Source: Rhabdaerophilum calidifontis
GTDB taxonomy: Bacteria > Pseudomonadota > Alphaproteobacteria > Rhizobiales > Beijerinckiaceae
Direction: 5' to 3'
DNA: 64,000 nucleotides
Assembly (NCBI RefSeq): GCF_008641065.1
Contig: NZ_VTRS01000003.1
Span: 124,001 to 188,000 of the forward strand
Part shown: one piece after another, positions 27,364 through 37,072 of the stretch
How the letters are laid out: every line of letters begins with the position of its first letter
Numbering within the stretch: position 1 is the stretch's first letter
Made by a program: the position numbers and the translations under genes
Notes under the pieces: model-generated
What the model was told of the DNA's origin: nothing
Seen by the model: the letters and a program-made list of their open reading frames with translations, nothing else
Database searches by the model: none

Positions 27364-28479
27364 ATGCGGCAACGCATTCGCAAGAACGATGTTTCGGCGC
27401 CGCGCCTCGCGGCGCTCGCCGGCCGTGTCGTGATGGTGTCCGCGCTGGCGCTTCTCGTCGCCAATTGCGCGAAGCAGCCCCAGCGCACCGCGCAGCAATC
27501 GCGCGAGATCGGTGCCTTTTCCGATCCGAAATACGGCAAGGCCAGCCCGCGCGTCGTCGGCATGGACGAAGACGCGCCCAAGGGCGGGGGCCGCTATCAG
27601 GTCGGCCGGCCCTACATGGTCGCCGGCCGGCGCTATGTCCCGCGCGAGCGGCCCGTCGGCTATACCACGACGGGCAATGCCAGCTGGTATGGCATCGCGT
27701 TCCATGGCCGCCGCACCGCCAATGGCGAGGTCTATGACCGCAAATCCATCTCGGCCGCGCATCCCACCATGCCGCTGCCGAGCTATGCCCGCGTCACCAA
27801 CCTGACGAACAACCATTCGATCATCGTGCGCGTCAACGATCGCGGCCCCTATCACGGCGGCCGCGTGCTCGATGTCTCCGAGCGCACGGCCGAATTGCTG
27901 CGCTTCCGCCATATCGGCACCGCACGGGTGAAGGTCGATTATCTCGGCCCCGCCGCGCTCGCCGGCTCGGACGACCAGAAGCTGGTCGCCTCGCTTTCGA
28001 CGAACGGGCCCGCCCGGACACCGGGCGGAACCGCGCCGGCGACGATGGTCGCCTCCGCGGCGCCGCTGCCCGCAGCGACACCGTCTTCCGCCGCGCCGAC
28101 CGGCAGCAGCTCGCTCCTCTCCTTCGCCGCGACCGCCCCGGAAGCCGCGCCGCGCGCGGTTCCGGCGGCGCCCGGCACCGCGCCGAATGCCGGCGGGGCC
28201 GCACGCTACACCCCGGTCGAGAACGCGCCGATCCCGCCGGCGCGGCCCTTCGACCTCGAAACGATCGCCGGCGCCGCGCGGCCATTGTCGCCGGGCGCGC
28301 TGCCGGCGACGGCCCCCGCGCCCCCGCGCCGCCTCGCCGCGCCGGAGGCGCTGCCGGCCCATCGCCCGACCGACCTCGCCTTTGTCGAGATGAGCGACAT
28401 GCGCACGCGCTTCGGCAGTGGCCATCCGTTCTCGCGCATCGGCGAGATCGAAGCCTGGGCGCCGGCGCGCGCCAACTGA
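27364..28479 (+). CDS. rlpA: RlpA-like septal lytic transglycosylase lipoprotein
   Basis: Outer-membrane-associated enzyme that cleaves denuded glycan strands at the septum. The 371 residues start with a lipoprotein-like signal (VVMVSALALLVANC); Asn before the Cys is unusual for a lipobox. The double-psi beta-barrel domain lies at about 100-200 (GNASWYGIAFHGRRTANGE, ARVTNL, RVNDRGPYHGGRVLDVS) and retains the Asp-Arg region of the active site. The C-terminal 170 residues are Pro/Ala-rich. No SPOR domain is seen, although many RlpA proteins carry one. The gene precedes dac-tmk-holB-metG, as is common in the order. Confidence 0.88.
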   Translation: MRQRIRKNDVSAPRLAALAGRVVMVSALALLVANCAKQPQRTAQQSREIGAFSDPKYGKASPRVVGMDEDAPKGGGRYQVGRPYMVAGRRYVPRERPVGYTTTGNASWYGIAFHGRRTANGEVYDRKSISAAHPTMPLPSYARVTNLTNNHSIIVRVNDRGPYHGGRVLDVSERTAELLRFRHIGTARVKVDYLGPAALAGSDDQKLVASLSTNGPARTPGGTAPATMVASAAPLPAATPSSAAPTGSSSLLSFAATAPEAAPRAVPAAPGTAPNAGGAARYTPVENAPIPPARPFDLETIAGAARPLSPGALPATAPAPPRRLAAPEALPAHRPTDLAFVEMSDMRTRFGSGHPFSRIGEIEAWAPARAN

Positions 28480-28540
28480 TCCTCCGCAACCACGGTTGAA
28501 AACCGGCCGGCGCTCCGTCAAATAGGCGCGGGAGGCCGGT

Positions 28541-29866
28541 TTGCACGCACGATTCCGACGTTTCACGCTGCCCTTCGTGATCCTCGCCGTTCTGGCGGGC
28601 GGCATCGCCGCGCCGTTCCGCCCCGGCGCCGCGCCCCATGCCCAAGAACGCGGTGGCCCGGAACGCGGGGGCGAGAAGGGCGCGCCGTTCGAGACCAGCG
28701 CGAAACAGGCCTTCCTCTACGATCTCTCGACCCGCACGATCCTGTTCGCGCGCAATGCCGAGCAGAGGATCGCGCCGGCCTCGCTCGCCAAGCTGATGAC
28801 GGCGACGCTCGTCTTCCGCGAATTGAAGGCCGGACGGCTGACGCTCGAGAGCGAGATGGTGGTCTCGGTCGATGCCTGGCGGCGCGGCGGCGCGGTGTCC
28901 GGCAATCCCAACATGCTGCTGACGCCGAACAAGATCGTGAAGGTCGGCGAACTGCTGACCGGCCTCCTCGTTGCCGGCGCCAATGACGCGGCGCTGACGC
29001 TCGCCGAGAATATCGCCGGGCGGGAGGCACGCTTCGCCGAGATGATGACCGGCCATGCCCGCGAACTGGGGCTCGATACCCTGCATTTCCGCAACGCGAC
29101 CGGATTCGCCGCCGAGGGGCAGGTCGCGACCCTGCGCGATCTGGTGCGGCTCGCCGCGCATGTCATCGAGGCCTATCCGGAATATTACCCGCTCTTCGGC
29201 CAGCGCGACATGCCGCTCGGGCGCAACCGCCAGACGAACCGCAATCCGCTGCTCGCCATGGAGATCGGCGCCGATGGCCTGATGACCGGCTTCCTGCCGG
29301 AGACGGGGCAGGCGCTGATCGGTTCGGCGGTGCAGGAGGGGCGGCGGCTGATCCTGGGGGTGGCGGGGCTCGAAACCGTGCAGGAGCGGGCGCTCGAATC
29401 GCGCAAGCTGATCGAATGGGGCTTTCGGCGGTTCGAAATCCGCACGCTGTTCGCCCCCGGCGCGCAGGTCGGCGCGATCGGGGTCTATGGCGGCGCCGCC
29501 GGCGAGGTGCCGCTCGTCACCCCGCGCGAGATCCGCCTGCCGCTGCTGCGCGGCGCGCCGGAAACGACCGTGCTGCGGCTGGCCTGGCGCGGGCCGGTTC
29601 CGGCGCCGGTGGAAGCCGGTGCGCGCCTTGCCCGGCTTGAGATCCTCGTCGACGGCAGGGTGATCCAGGAGGCGCCGCTCGAGGCCGGCAGCGCGGTTCC
29701 GCAAGGCGGGCTGCTCCAGCGCGCGCGCGACGCGGCGATCGAAGCGACGCGGCAGGGGCTCGCCGGCTCCCTCTCCTGGCTGCTCGTGAAGCTCGGCCTC
29801 CGCTCCCGCCCCGCCGATCCCGGCGCGGACCGCCCGCCGGCCGCAGAGGCGGGGAAACGCCCATGA
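28541..29866 (+). CDS. D-alanyl-D-alanine carboxypeptidase-family protein (DacC/DacF type) with altered motifs
   Basis: Periplasmic penicillin-binding-protein-like peptidase S11 of 441 residues. It starts at TTG 28541, five bases after a GGAGG site. A signal sequence (about 1-34) precedes the catalytic domain, and a C-terminal beta-rich domain (about 285-385) ends in an amphipathic helix that may anchor it. The nucleophile motif S81-L-A-K84 is intact. The SxN motif reads G146-A-N148, and the KTG motif reads M248-T-G250. Loss of the KTG lysine would be expected to impair D,D-peptidase activity, so this may be a scaffold or pseudoenzyme. tmk overlaps its stop by four bases. Confidence 0.87.
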   Translation: MHARFRRFTLPFVILAVLAGGIAAPFRPGAAPHAQERGGPERGGEKGAPFETSAKQAFLYDLSTRTILFARNAEQRIAPASLAKLMTATLVFRELKAGRLTLESEMVVSVDAWRRGGAVSGNPNMLLTPNKIVKVGELLTGLLVAGANDAALTLAENIAGREARFAEMMTGHARELGLDTLHFRNATGFAAEGQVATLRDLVRLAAHVIEAYPEYYPLFGQRDMPLGRNRQTNRNPLLAMEIGADGLMTGFLPETGQALIGSAVQEGRRLILGVAGLETVQERALESRKLIEWGFRRFEIRTLFAPGAQVGAIGVYGGAAGEVPLVTPREIRLPLLRGAPETTVLRLAWRGPVPAPVEAGARLARLEILVDGRVIQEAPLEAGSAVPQGGLLQRARDAAIEATRQGLAGSLSWLLVKLGLRSRPADPGADRPPAAEAGKRP

Positions 29867-30555
29867 GCGGCGCGGGGGAGGCATATCCGGGAGAGAGCAG
29901 GGCAGCACTTCGCGACGGCGGCGGCCTGTTCGTCACGTTCGAGGGCGGCGAGGGCGCGGGAAAATCGACCCAGATCCGGCATCTCGCCCAGGCCCTGGCC
30001 GAAGCGGGGCATCGGGTGACTCTGACGCGCGAACCCGGCGGCACCCCGCTCGCGGAGGCGATCCGCGCCCTGCTGCTCGGCCCGGACAATGCGGCCGGCG
30101 ATCCATGGACCCAGTTGCTGCTGTTCGCGGCGGCGCGGCGCGAGAATATCCGCGCCGTCATCGCCCCGGCGCTGGCGCGCGGCGAGATCGTGCTCTGCGA
30201 CCGGTTCGCGGATTCGACCCGCGCCTATCAGGGCGGGCGCCTGCCGGATGCCGCGATCGAAACCGCGATCGCGCTCGCCACCGGCGGGCTGGCGCCCGAT
30301 CTCACCATCCTGCTCGACCTGCCGCCCGAGGCCGGGCTCGCCCGCGCGCAGGCGCGCCGGCGGGGGGCGGCCGGCGATCCGTTCGAGGCGGCGGACCTTG
30401 CCTTCCACGCGGCGGTCCGCAGCCGGTTCCTGGCGATCGCGGCGCGCGAGCCAGATCGCGTGCTGGTGTTCGACGGCACGGAGCCGGAAGCGGATCTCGC
30501 CGCGCGCATCGGCGCGGCGCTCGCGACGCGGCTCGCCGCCGCCGCGCCGGCATGA
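29863..30555 (+). CDS. tmk: Thymidylate kinase
   Basis: Phosphorylates dTMP to dTDP, required for DNA precursor synthesis. The 230-residue protein has an extra N-terminal stretch of about 20 residues and then the P-loop FEGGEGAGKST. The DRFADSTRAYQGG motif binds dTMP. A LID with RRRGAAGDPFE follows. The ATG at 29863 overlaps the preceding stop in an ATGA pair, and the next gene holB overlaps in the same way. This indicates tight translational coupling. Confidence 0.95.
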   Translation: MSGAGEAYPGESRAALRDGGGLFVTFEGGEGAGKSTQIRHLAQALAEAGHRVTLTREPGGTPLAEAIRALLLGPDNAAGDPWTQLLLFAAARRENIRAVIAPALARGEIVLCDRFADSTRAYQGGRLPDAAIETAIALATGGLAPDLTILLDLPPEAGLARAQARRRGAAGDPFEAADLAFHAAVRSRFLAIAAREPDRVLVFDGTEPEADLAARIGAALATRLAAAAPA

Positions 30556-31622
30556 CCGCGCTGCGCTTCCTGCCGCCGCCCGCCGAGGCAGCGCCCGAGA
30601 TCGACCGGATGCCCGGCCGGCCGCATCCGCGCGAAATGCTGTCGCTGATCGGCCAGGCGGCCGCGGAACGCGCCTTTCTCGATCTCGCCGCTGGCGGGCG
30701 CCTGCATCACGCGCTGCTGCTGACGGGGCCGGAAGGCATCGGCAAGGCGACCCTTGCCTATCGCATCGCGCGCTTCCTGCTCGGCGGCGCTGGCGGGCAG
30801 GGCGGCACCGCCACGCTCGACATGCCGGAAGGCGCGCGCGTCACCCAGCTCGTCGCCGGAAACGCCCATCCCGATCTGGCGGTGCTGCGGCGCCGGCATG
30901 ATCCCAAGACCCGCCGCTTCCGCACCGAGATCGGCGTCGAGGAAACCCGCGAGGCGCTGGCGCTGTTCTCGAAGACGGCGGCCCATGGCGGCTGGCGCAT
31001 CGTGATCGTCGATTGCGCCGACGATCTCAACGCCGCCAGCGCCAATGCGCTGCTCAAGACGCTGGAGGAGCCGCCGGAGCGGGCGCTGTTCCTGATCGTC
31101 GCCCATCAGCCGCGGCGGCTGCTGCCGACCATCCGCTCGCGCTGCCGTGTGATCCCGCTCGCGCCGCTCGGGGTGGCGGATCTGGCGCGGATCGTCGCCG
31201 GCCTCACCGGTGCGGCGCCGGACCCGGCACGGCTCGCCGGCGCGCGCGGTTCGGTCCGGCGTGCGCTGCGGCTCGCCGACCCGGCCATCGCCGCCCGCAT
31301 CGAGGCGATCCACCACGCCTTCGCCGCGCTGCCGGAGCGCCGCCAGGCCGAGATCGGCCGGGTCGCGGAGGCGCTGCGGGCGGGCGCCGAGGGCGAGGAG
31401 CCGTTCCTCGATCTCGCCGACGAGACCGAGACCTGGCTCGCCGAGCTGCTCGCGCGGGCGGTCGCGGCCGGGGACAGGCCGGGCGCGGCGGCGATCGGCG
31501 ATTTCTGGGCGGCGTTCGGGGAGAACCGCGACCGGGTCGAAGCGTTCAATCTCGACCGGCGCGCCTTCGCGATCACGCTGTTCGAGGATGCCGCGGCGCT
31601 GGTTTCCGGCCTTGCACGCTGA
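30552..31622 (+). CDS. holB: DNA polymerase III subunit delta'
   Basis: Clamp-loader subunit that helps place the beta sliding clamp on primed DNA. The 356 residues from ATG 30552 carry a AAA+ fold: Walker A-like [11 protein letters not shown], the [12 protein letters not shown] sensor region, and the SRC motif ([10 protein letters not shown]) in trans to neighbouring subunits. The four Cys of the zinc module found in gamma and in some delta' proteins are not visible. Coupled to tmk by a four-base overlap. The open frame extends upstream inside tmk and is not real there. Confidence 0.93.
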   Translation: MTALRFLPPPAEAAPEIDRMPGRPHPREMLSLIGQAAAERAFLDLAAGGRLHHALLLTGPEGIGKATLAYRIARFLLGGAGGQGGTATLDMPEGARVTQLVAGNAHPDLAVLRRRHDPKTRRFRTEIGVEETREALALFSKTAAHGGWRIVIVDCADDLNAASANALLKTLEEPPERALFLIVAHQPRRLLPTIRSRCRVIPLAPLGVADLARIVAGLTGAAPDPARLAGARGSVRRALRLADPAIAARIEAIHHAFAALPERRQAEIGRVAEALRAGAEGEEPFLDLADETETWLAELLARAVAAGDRPGAAAIGDFWAAFGENRDRVEAFNLDRRAFAITLFEDAAALVSGLAR

Positions 31623-31687
31623 TAAAGACGGGAATGCCGGCGCTTCCCTCCGGCGATTCCCCAGGACGTGCGAAAGAGCCTTCCGCC

Positions 31688-33241
31688 GTGACCGACCGCT
31701 TCTTCATCTCGACCGCGATCTCCTACCCCAACGGCAAGCCGCATCTCGGCCATGCCTATGAACTCATGGCGGCGGACGCGATCGCGCGGTTCATGCGGCT
31801 CGACGGGCACGACGTGTTCTTCCTGACCGGAACCGACGAGCACGGCCTCAAGATGATCCAGACCGCCGAGCGCGAGGGCGTGGCGGTGCAGGCGCTGGCC
31901 GACCGCAATTCCGAGGCGTTCCGCGCCATGGGCCGGGCGCTCGGCGCCACCAACGACGATTTCATCCGCACCACCGAGCCGCGCCATTACGCCGCGAGCC
32001 AGGCGATCTGGCGCCGGATGGCCGCGAACGGCGACATCTATCTCTCGACCTACAAGGGCTGGTATTCGGTCCGGGACGAAGCCTTCTTCGACGAGGAGGA
32101 GCTGACGCAGGGAGAGGGCGGCAAACGCCTCGCCCCCACCGGCGCGCCGGTGGAATGGGTCGAGGAGGAAAGCTATTTCTTCCGCCTCTCGGCTTATCAG
32201 CAGAAGCTGCTCGACCTCTACGCCGCCCATCCCGACTTCATCGGCCCCGAGACGCGGCGCAACGAGGTGATAAGCTTCGTGAGCCGCGGGTTGCATGATC
32301 TCTCGATCAGCCGCAACACCTTCACCTGGGGCGTGCCGGTGCCGGATGATCCCCGGCATGTGATGTATGTCTGGGTGGATGCGCTGACGAATTACATCAC
32401 CGCCTGCGGCTTTCCGGACGAGGCGGCGGCACGCTGGCCCTATTGGCCGGCGGGGCTGCATCTCGTCGGCAAGGACATCGTGCGCTTCCACGCGGTGATC
32501 TGGCCGGCGATCCTGATGTCGGCCGGGCTGCCGGTGCCGCGCCGCGTCTTCGCGCATGGCTTCCTGTTCAATCGCGGCGAGAAGATGTCGAAATCGCTCG
32601 GCAACGTGCTCGACCCGCTCGCCATGGCCGAGCATTACGGGCAGGACGCCTTCCGCTATTTCTTCCTGCGCGAGATCCCGTTCGGGCAGGACGGCAGCTA
32701 TTCGCACGAGGCGATCGTCGCGCGGCTCAACGCCGATCTCGCCAATGATCTCGGCAATCTCGCGCAACGCTCGCTCTCCATGGTCGCCAAGAATTGCGCG
32801 GGCCGGGTGCCGGCGAAGGGGCCGTTTTCCGCCGAGGACGAAGCCCTGCTCGCCGCCGCCTACGCGCTGCCGGGCGAGGCAAGGGCGGCGATGGGCGATT
32901 TCGCGCTGCATGCGATCCTCGCCGCGACCTGGAAGCTGGTGGCGGACACCAACCGCTATTTCGCGGCCCAGGCGCCCTGGGCGCTGCGCAAGACCGATCC
33001 GGCGCGGATGGAGACGGTGCTCTGGGTGACCGCGGAGGTGCTGCGGGTGATCGGCCTCCTCACGCAGCCCTTCATGCCGCTCGCGGCGGGGAAGCTGCTC
33101 GACCTGCTCGCCGTTCCGGCCGGGGCGCGGCTCTTCGCGCATGCCGCCGCGGTATTCGCAATCGCACCCGGCACCGTGCTGCCGGAGCCGAGCGCGCTCT
33201 TCCCGCGCTATGTCGAGGACCGGGAAGGAGAGGGGGCGTGA
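31688..33241 (+). CDS. metG: Methionyl-tRNA synthetase
   Basis: Charges tRNA-Met with methionine. It is 517 residues from GTG 31688 ([25 protein letters not shown]); ATG 31634 would add 18 residues. The HIGH-type motif HLGH and KMSKS ([10 protein letters not shown]) are present. The connective peptide has no CXXC zinc knuckle, and the chain ends after the anticodon-binding helices without the C-terminal tRNA-binding module. This fits the short alphaproteobacterial form. The tatD GTG overlaps the stop, so the two are coupled. Confidence 0.95.
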   Translation: MTDRFFISTAISYPNGKPHLGHAYELMAADAIARFMRLDGHDVFFLTGTDEHGLKMIQTAEREGVAVQALADRNSEAFRAMGRALGATNDDFIRTTEPRHYAASQAIWRRMAANGDIYLSTYKGWYSVRDEAFFDEEELTQGEGGKRLAPTGAPVEWVEEESYFFRLSAYQQKLLDLYAAHPDFIGPETRRNEVISFVSRGLHDLSISRNTFTWGVPVPDDPRHVMYVWVDALTNYITACGFPDEAAARWPYWPAGLHLVGKDIVRFHAVIWPAILMSAGLPVPRRVFAHGFLFNRGEKMSKSLGNVLDPLAMAEHYGQDAFRYFFLREIPFGQDGSYSHEAIVARLNADLANDLGNLAQRSLSMVAKNCAGRVPAKGPFSAEDEALLAAAYALPGEARAAMGDFALHAILAATWKLVADTNRYFAAQAPWALRKTDPARMETVLWVTAEVLRVIGLLTQPFMPLAAGKLLDLLAVPAGARLFAHAAAVFAIAPGTVLPEPSALFPRYVEDREGEGA

Positions 33242-34032
33242 GCGCCCTCCCGATCCTTACCGACACGCATTGCCACCTCGATTTCCCGGATTTCGCCGAG
33301 GAGATCGAGGCGGTAGTGGCGCGAGCGGAAGCGGCGGGCGTGCGGCGGATGATCACCATCGCGACGCGGGTCCGCAAGATCGCGACCTATCGCGCGCTCG
33401 CCGAGCGCTTTCCCAATGTCTGGTTCTCGGTCGGCACGCATCCGCACAACGCGGCGGAGGAGCCGGATGTGACCCTCGCCGATCTCCTCGCCGCCGCCGA
33501 ACATCCGAAATGCGTGGCGATCGGGGAAGGGGGGCTCGATTACCATTACGACAAGGCCCCGCGCGACCTGCAGGCCGCCTCGTTCCGGCTCCAGATCGCC
33601 GCGGCACGGGCAACCGGCCTGCCGCTGGTGATCCATGCCCGCGCCGCCGATGCCGACATGATCGCCATCCTCGAAGCGGAAATGGCGCGCGGTGCCTTCA
33701 CGGCGGTGCTGCATTGCTTCTCCTCGGGGGCGGAACTCGCGCGGCGGGGCCTTGCGCTCGGGCTCTACCTGTCCTTTTCCGGCATTCTGACCTTCCGGAA
33801 TTCGGAGGATATCCGCGCCATCGCCCGCGCGGCGCCGGAGGACCGGATCCTCGTCGAGACCGACGCACCCTATCTCGCGCCGGTCCCGCATCGCGGCCGG
33901 CGCAACGAGCCCGCCTTCACCGCCGAGACCGCCCGCGTGCTCGCCGAGACGCGCGGCACCAGCCTCGCGGCGCTCGCACCAGCGCTTGAAGCCAACACGG
34001 CGCGGCTCTTCCGTCGCCTGCCGCCTGTGTGA
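33238..34032 (+). CDS. TatD-family metal-dependent deoxyribonuclease
   Basis: TIM-barrel hydrolase with reported 3'-5' DNase activity, involved in DNA repair or turnover. The 264 residues show the full ligand set: [11 protein letters not shown] at the N-terminus, [23 protein letters not shown], the LHCFSSG region, and [19 protein letters not shown]. The start is a GTG whose last bases overlap the metG stop (GTGA). metG-tatD-MBL hydrolase is a common conserved trio. The cellular substrate of these YcfH-type proteins is not settled. Confidence 0.92.
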   Translation: MSALPILTDTHCHLDFPDFAEEIEAVVARAEAAGVRRMITIATRVRKIATYRALAERFPNVWFSVGTHPHNAAEEPDVTLADLLAAAEHPKCVAIGEGGLDYHYDKAPRDLQAASFRLQIAAARATGLPLVIHARAADADMIAILEAEMARGAFTAVLHCFSSGAELARRGLALGLYLSFSGILTFRNSEDIRAIARAAPEDRILVETDAPYLAPVPHRGRRNEPAFTAETARVLAETRGTSLAALAPALEANTARLFRRLPPV

Positions 34033-34039
34033 GGCCACC

Positions 34040-34873
34040 ATGGCGCGGATGCTCGTCACGATCCTCGGCTGCGGCTCCTCGGGCGGCGTGCCGCGCGTCG
34101 CGCAGGGCTGGGGCAAATGCGATCCCGCCGAGCCGCGCAACCGCCGGCGGCGCTGTTCGATCCTGATCGAGCGCCATGACGGCGGCGGCACAACCCGCAT
34201 CCTGGTCGATACCTCGCCGGATCTGCGCGAGCAGCTCATCGATGCCGGCGTGCGGGCGCTCGACGCCGTGGTCTTCACCCATGAGCATGCCGACCACACG
34301 CACGGGATCGACGATCTGCGGCCGCTGGTGCTCGCCATGCGCCGGCGCATCCCGATCCATGCCGACGAGCGGACGCTGGCCTTGCTCCATGCCCGTTTCG
34401 GCTATTGTTTCGCGACGCCCGCCGGTTCCGATTACCCGCCGATCCTGACCGATCACCTGATCGCGGCGGGCACGGATTTCACGATCGACGGCGCCGGCGG
34501 GCCTGTCCGGCTCCAGCCGTTCCGACTCGAACACGGCAATATCGACGCGCTGGGGTTCCGGATCGGCGGCTTCGCTTATGCGCCGGATGTCTCGGCGATC
34601 CCCGCCGAGAGCCTCGCCGCCGTCTCCGGCCTTGATTGCTGGGTTCTCGACGCCTTGCGCGACACGCCGCATCCGACGCATTTCAGCCTTGGCGAAGCGC
34701 TGGGCTGGATCGCGCGGATGCGACCGGCGCGCGCGGTTCTGACCAATCTCCACACCGATCTCGATTACGGCCGCCTCGTGCGCGAGTTGCCCAAGGGGAT
34801 CGAACCTGCCTACGATGGGTTGCAGATCGCCTGGGACGATTCAGTTTCTGAGGAAACGAGCACAAGCGCATGA
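34040..34873 (+). CDS. MBL-fold metallohydrolase, PhnP-like phosphodiesterase
   Basis: Metallo-beta-lactamase-fold hydrolase of 277 residues starting at ATG 34040, preceded by GAGG. The N-terminus MLVTILGCGSSGGVPR and the dinuclear metal motif THEHADHTHGID match the branch that includes PhnP, the phosphoribosyl 1,2-cyclic phosphate phosphodiesterase. A later TNLHTDLDY supplies another ligand. It follows tatD by 7 bp and is the last gene of the run from rlpA or dac. No other phosphonate genes are nearby, so the physiological substrate is uncertain. Confidence 0.87.
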   Translation: MARMLVTILGCGSSGGVPRVAQGWGKCDPAEPRNRRRRCSILIERHDGGGTTRILVDTSPDLREQLIDAGVRALDAVVFTHEHADHTHGIDDLRPLVLAMRRRIPIHADERTLALLHARFGYCFATPAGSDYPPILTDHLIAAGTDFTIDGAGGPVRLQPFRLEHGNIDALGFRIGGFAYAPDVSAIPAESLAAVSGLDCWVLDALRDTPHPTHFSLGEALGWIARMRPARAVLTNLHTDLDYGRLVRELPKGIEPAYDGLQIAWDDSVSEETSTSA

Positions 34874-34938
34874 ACCGGAACGTGAAACGACCCCGAATCA
34901 TGGCAGGAGGCACGAGCCGGCCCTGCATGATTCAGTTC

Positions 34939-34954
34939 CATAATATGTCTTATG
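34939..34954. promoter_or_regulatory. A+T-rich inverted repeat upstream of the alcohol dehydrogenase
   Basis: CATAA (34939-34943) and TTATG (34950-34954) flank TATGTC, inside the longest A+T-rich stretch of this neighbourhood and 69 bp before the dehydrogenase start. It may be the -10 region, an operator, or both. No regulator gene is adjacent to name. Confidence 0.35.
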
Positions 34955-35022
34955 CGAATCGCGGTATTGGGCTTTCGCGCCTGTCCGCGACCGCCTGTCC
35001 TCGGGCCTGACGGAAGCCGGCG

Positions 35023-36174
35023 ATGTTCACCTTCCACACCCCTCCCGCGATCGTCGCCGGCATCGGCGCCACGCGCGAAATCGCGGGCCATGTCCGGCCG
35101 ATCCTCGGCGACCGGATCCTGCTCGTCACCGACAAGGGGCTGCGCCGCCTCGGCCTCGTCGACCCGATCCTGCGCAATCTCGCGATGAACGGCATCGCGG
35201 TCGCGATCTTCGACGATGTCGCGCCGGACCCGCCGGAGGAAAACGCGCTGGTCGGCGTGCAGATCGCCAAGCGCCACCGCGCCACCGGCGTGCTGGCGCT
35301 GGGCGGCGGCTCGCCGATGGACGTCGCCAAGATCATCGCGCTGATCAGCCGCTCCAACGAGCCGCTTTCCGCGATCTATGGCGTCAATGCCGCCAAGGGG
35401 CCGCGCATGCCGCTCGTCGCGGTGCCGACCACGGCCGGCACCGGCTCGGAGGCGACGCCGATCGCGATCCTCACCACCGGCACCGCGGAGAAGAAGGGGG
35501 TGGTGAGCCCCCTCCTCCTGCCGGATATGGCGATCCTCGACGCCGAGCTGACTTTGGGCCTGCCGAAGGCGATCACCGCTGCCACCGGCATCGACGCCAT
35601 GGTCCACGCCATCGAGGCCTATTCCTCCGGCTCGGCCAACAACAACCCGATCTCCCGCACGCTGGCGCGCGAGGCGCTGCGGCTGCTCGGCGCCAATATC
35701 CGGGAGGCCGCGACCAACGGCGGCAACCGCGAGGCGCGCGCCGCCATGCTGCTCGGCTCGCTGCTCGCCGGCCAGGCTTTCGCGAATTCGCCCGTGGCGG
35801 CCGTGCATGCCCTCGCCTACCCGATCGGCGGGCATTTTCATGTGCCGCACGGGCTGTCGAACGCGCTCGTGCTGCCGCATGTGCTGCGCTTCAACATGCC
35901 GGAGGCCGGCGGGCTCTATGCCGAGATCGCCGGCGATGCCTTTCCCGATCTCGCCGGCTTGCCGGCGGAGAAGCGTGGTGAGGCCTTCGTTCTGGCGCTC
36001 GAAGCCCTGGCGCAGGCGCTGGAGGTGCCGCGCCGGCTGCGCGATGTCGGCATCCCCCAGGAGGCGCTGCCGGTGCTGGTGCGCGATGCCATGAAGCAGA
36101 CGCGCCTGCTGATCAACAATCCCCGCCCGCTCACCGAAAACGACGCCGCCACGATCTACGCGGCCGCCTGGTGA
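35023..36174 (+). CDS. Iron-containing (group III) alcohol dehydrogenase
   Basis: NAD(P)-dependent oxidoreductase of 383 residues. The N-terminal dinucleotide fold carries GGGSPMDVAK. The all-helical C-terminal half supplies the metal ligands: GIDAMVHAIEAYSS (Asp and His) and the HALAYPIGGHFHVPHG region with two more His. Family substrates range from ethanol to lactaldehyde and 4-hydroxybutyrate, and nothing here separates them. mazG follows after 10 bp, so the genes probably share a transcript although no functional link is known. An A+T-rich dyad lies upstream. Confidence 0.92.
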   Translation: MFTFHTPPAIVAGIGATREIAGHVRPILGDRILLVTDKGLRRLGLVDPILRNLAMNGIAVAIFDDVAPDPPEENALVGVQIAKRHRATGVLALGGGSPMDVAKIIALISRSNEPLSAIYGVNAAKGPRMPLVAVPTTAGTGSEATPIAILTTGTAEKKGVVSPLLLPDMAILDAELTLGLPKAITAATGIDAMVHAIEAYSSGSANNNPISRTLAREALRLLGANIREAATNGGNREARAAMLLGSLLAGQAFANSPVAAVHALAYPIGGHFHVPHGLSNALVLPHVLRFNMPEAGGLYAEIAGDAFPDLAGLPAEKRGEAFVLALEALAQALEVPRRLRDVGIPQEALPVLVRDAMKQTRLLINNPRPLTENDAATIYAAAW

Positions 36175-36184
36175 GGCCTCGCCG

Positions 36185-37048
36185 ATGCCCGCCGCACCTC
36201 CCACCCCATCGCGCGAGATCGCCGACCTGCTGGCGCTGATGGCGGCGCTGCGCGACCCCGAGACCGGATGCCCCTGGGATGTAGCCCAGGATTTCGCCTC
36301 CATCGCCCCCTACACGATCGAGGAAGCGCATGAGGTGGCAGATGCCATCCGGCGCGGCGATCTTGTCGATCTGCGCGACGAACTCGGCGATCTGCTGCTC
36401 CAGGTGGTGTTCCATGCCCGGATGGCCGAGGAGGCCGGGCATTTCGCGTTCCCCGATATCGTCGAGGCGATCACGGCGAAGCTGATCCGCCGCCATCCGC
36501 ATGTCTTCGGCCCCGCAGGCGCCGATCGGGCCCGCAATCCCGGCCTCGTCAAGGAATTGTGGGAGGCGATCAAAGCCGAGGAACGCGCGGAGAAGGCGCG
36601 CGCGCGCGCCGCTGCGGGGATGCCGGAACCGGCGCGGAGCCTGCTCGACGGCCTTCCGCCCACCCTCCCCGCCCTTGCCCGCGCCGTGAAGCTCCAGGAG
36701 AAGGCCGGCGCGGTCGGCTTCGACTGGAAAGACCCGCATGCGGTGCTCGCCAAGCTCCGCGAGGAAATCGACGAGACCGCCGCGGCGCTGGCGGCCGGAA
36801 ACAGGGCGGAGATCGCCGAGGAGATCGGCGACATGCTGTTCGTGATCGCCAATCTCGCGCGCCATGCCGGGATCGACCCCGATTCGGCGCTGGAAGGCAC
36901 GAATGCCAAGTTCCGCCGCCGCTTCGCCCATGTCGAGGCGCGGCTCGCCGCCGAGGGTCGGACCCCGGCGGACGCCTCGCTTGCCGAAATGGATGCCTAT
37001 TGGAACGAGGCCCGCGCCCGCGACAAGACGGACGGTGCCCGGGGCTGA
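36185..37048 (+). CDS. mazG: Nucleoside triphosphate pyrophosphohydrolase MazG
   Basis: Hydrolyses (d)NTPs to the monophosphate plus pyrophosphate, for house-cleaning and stress response. The 287 residues contain the two MazG domains in tandem. The first (about 20-130) has CPWDVAQDFASIAPYTIEEAHE and the EXXD-type DELGDLLLQVVFHA. The second (about 165-270) has LREEIDET and EEIGDMLFVIANLARH. Both ligand sets look complete. It converges on hflX with a terminator-like dyad at its end. Confidence 0.93.
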   Translation: MPAAPPTPSREIADLLALMAALRDPETGCPWDVAQDFASIAPYTIEEAHEVADAIRRGDLVDLRDELGDLLLQVVFHARMAEEAGHFAFPDIVEAITAKLIRRHPHVFGPAGADRARNPGLVKELWEAIKAEERAEKARARAAAGMPEPARSLLDGLPPTLPALARAVKLQEKAGAVGFDWKDPHAVLAKLREEIDETAAALAAGNRAEIAEEIGDMLFVIANLARHAGIDPDSALEGTNAKFRRRFAHVEARLAAEGRTPADASLAEMDAYWNEARARDKTDGARG

Positions 37049-37072
37049 TAGAGCGGCCGCAGCATGCCCCGG
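37039..37072. terminator. Candidate terminator dyad between mazG and hflX
   Basis: CCGGGGC (37039-37045) pairs with GCCCCGG (37066-37072). The 20-base centre contains the palindrome GCGGCCGC, which could add an inner stem. The dyad spans the mazG stop and faces the convergent hflX. No T-run is present. Confidence 0.35.

Noticed and set aside
27833-29908. 691-residue frame antisense to rlpA and the carboxypeptidase gene
   Set aside because: Opposite strand of two well-supported genes, Arg/Pro-rich with no motif.
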